From Syntrophomonadaceae bacterium (lineage in GTDB: Bacteria > Bacillota > Dethiobacteria > DTU022): 7,356 bases of DNA. The notes beneath the pieces were generated by a model that was not told the origin of the DNA, searched no databases, and saw only the letters and a list, made by a program, of their open reading frames with translations. Of the stretch, positions 7,021 through 7,356 are shown in pieces; the stretch's first letter is position 1, and each line of letters opens with the position of its first letter. A program made the position numbers and the translations under genes. The stretch is taken from positions 1-7,356 of the forward strand of contig PUKR01000275.1 of assembly GCA_003552365.1 (NCBI GenBank), given 5' to 3'.

Positions 7021-7049
7021 TTGTATTGTTTTATTATAAAATGTAGTCA
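7021..7049 (+). promoter_or_regulatory. AT-rich promoter-like segment for the thioredoxin-like gene
   Basis: The segment holds TTGTAT (7021-7026) and a TATAAA (7035-7040) in a strongly AT-rich stretch after GC-rich DNA, 40-60 bases before the start codon. No pair of -35 and -10 boxes has ideal 17-base spacing, so only the general location is supported. Confidence 0.3.
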
Positions 7050-7070
7050 ATACAAGAAATTCAATAGACA

Positions 7071-7078
7071 AAGGAGGG
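7071..7078 (+). promoter_or_regulatory. Shine-Dalgarno site for the TTG start at 7085
   Basis: AAGGAGGG is a near-perfect site, 6 bases before TTG 7085. An ATG at 7081 lies closer but opens a frame of only six codons, so the site serves the TTG. Confidence 0.8.
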
Positions 7079-7084
7079 AAATGC

Positions 7085-7356
7085 TTGACCAAAAAATATA
7101 AACAGCGCATCCTGGTTACAGTAATTGCAGCGGTTATCCTGGTGCTGGGTCTTTCTAACCTGGATTTGTTTACAGCAGGTGAAGAGGTCCCGGCAGAGAT
7201 CACTGCTGATGAAGAACTATCGCCTACCGACCAATCGTATCAAACCTATGAAGCGGCCCGCGCTGCAAATAAACCGATATTTTTGGAGTTCTACGCTTCC
7301 TGGTGAAGGTCCTGTGTAACGATGGAGCCCGTGGTTATGGCTCTAAAGGAAGAATA
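7085..7356 (+). CDS. thioredoxin-like selenoprotein (UxxC active site) with N-terminal membrane segment, partial at window end
   Basis: TTG 7085 follows AAGGAGGG (7071-7078). Residues 1-8 are basic, 9-23 are hydrophobic (ILVTVIAAVILVLGL), then comes an acidic linker to about residue 50, so the domain should lie outside the cytoplasmic membrane, anchored or secreted. The thioredoxin fold begins near residue 52 and reaches KPIFLEFYASW at 63-73. Codon 74 is TGA (7304-7306), followed in frame by RSCVTMEPVVMALKEE up to the window edge. Ordinary thioredoxins read W-C-x-x-C-x-x-M-x-P here, so TGA replaces the first, nucleophilic Cys and Cys77 is the resolving one. This is the classic sign of selenocysteine, and a SECIS-like hairpin follows. 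The family reduces disulfides or supports cytochrome c and envelope thiol pathways. The alternative is a pseudogene or a C-to-A error in a TGC codon. The 3' end is missing. Confidence 0.82.
7304..7345 (+). promoter_or_regulatory. selenocysteine UGA with candidate bacterial SECIS hairpin
   Basis: After TGA 7304-7306, TGGAGCC (7323-7329) pairs with GGCTCTA (7339-7345): seven pairs including one G-U, closing a 9-base loop CGTGGTTAT (7330-7338). The loop begins 23 bases after the UGA and has G at its second position. Bacterial SECIS elements lie inside the coding sequence just after the UGA and usually carry a G at loop position 1 or 2, which SelB reads. The hairpin is modest in size, so folding and comparison with homologues would decide. 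Confidence 0.68.

Larger units (their letters stand above)
6705..7084. other. 380-base intergenic region with small hairpins and an AT-rich promoter-like end
   Basis: No recognised gene or known riboswitch is visible. The left part (about 6720-6860) is GC-rich and holds two small hairpins: GCGGC/GCTGC around TTAA (6760-6773, one G-U pair) and AGGCC/GGCCT around TCGGC (6819-6833). A 12-base near-repeat, CTGGCCRACCGG, occurs at 6844-6855 and 6970-6981. Near the right end a weak AAAGA/TCTTT hairpin is followed 11 bases later by a run of seven T (7006-7012), perhaps a poor terminator. GCATT/AATGC (7003-7017) forms an inverted repeat over that T run. A plus-strand frame from ATG 6701 runs to TAA 7037-7039 with one TAG at 6818-6820 (see findings). 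It may be a decayed gene, a mobile-element remnant or an untranslated leader. Confidence 0.6.

Noticed and set aside
7081..7101. ATG 7081 as the start of the last gene
   Set aside because: It gives six codons and a stop; TTG 7085 opens the frame with the membrane segment and thioredoxin domain and has better spacing to the Shine-Dalgarno.
6817..7203. 128-codon minus-strand frame across the gap and the start of the thioredoxin-like gene
   Set aside because: It overlaps the promoter, Shine-Dalgarno and N-terminus of the thioredoxin-like gene, has no good start site, and resembles no family I know.
7125..7319. Alternative 64-codon plus-strand frame over the last gene
   Set aside because: It is a shadow in another frame, with no Shine-Dalgarno or recognisable domain. 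The thioredoxin pattern is in the frame of 7085.

Overview
All genes in this window lie on the + strand. It reads as a catabolic operon from an anaerobic, probably Gram-positive (clostridial, Peptococcaceae-like) bacterium. The basis is the strong purine-rich Shine-Dalgarno sites, the use of TTG and GTG starts, the non-pyrrolysine MttB-family methyltransferases next to a folate C1 enzyme, and a probable selenocysteine gene. The lineage is an inference from gene content, not from a marker gene.

Layout. Positions 1-887 hold the end of a molybdenum hydroxylase (xanthine dehydrogenase / CO dehydrogenase family) operon: the C-terminus of the FAD subunit, overlapping by 4 bases the complete [2Fe-2S] subunit. 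The Mo subunit is not in the window. Positions 924-3906 hold two tandem, colinear 485-residue MttB-superfamily methyltransferases; neither needs a UAG codon. Positions 3965-4588 encode a cyclodeaminase/cyclohydrolase (FchA-like) of folate C1 metabolism. Then come an alpha/beta hydrolase (4608-5399), a two-CBS-domain protein (5418-5882) and an IclR-family regulator (5907-6704). Gaps between these genes are 18-67 bases, so one transcript is likely, perhaps with an internal promoter before the cyclohydrolase. A 380-base gap (6705-7084) has no firm gene. It contains small hairpins, a near-repeat, and a cysteine-rich frame broken by TAG.

How they may work together. MttB relatives demethylate quaternary amines (glycine betaine, proline betaine, carnitine) to a corrinoid protein, and the methyl group then goes to tetrahydrofolate. 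A cyclohydrolase would serve the oxidation or interconversion of that C1 pool. A Mo hydroxylase next to it suggests a substrate that is also hydroxylated, possibly an N-methylated heterocycle. No corrinoid protein or methylcorrinoid:THF methyltransferase is in the window.

Most notable point. At the right edge a gene starting at TTG 7085 encodes a membrane-anchored or exported thioredoxin-like protein. Its active site reads F-Y-A-S-W-[TGA]-R-S-C. The TGA (7304-7306) sits exactly where the first cysteine of the thioredoxin CxxC belongs, the frame stays open and thioredoxin-like to the window end, and a 7-bp hairpin with a G at loop position 2 follows at a spacing suited to a bacterial SECIS. 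I interpret it as a UxxC selenoprotein that a standard gene caller would end at codon 73.
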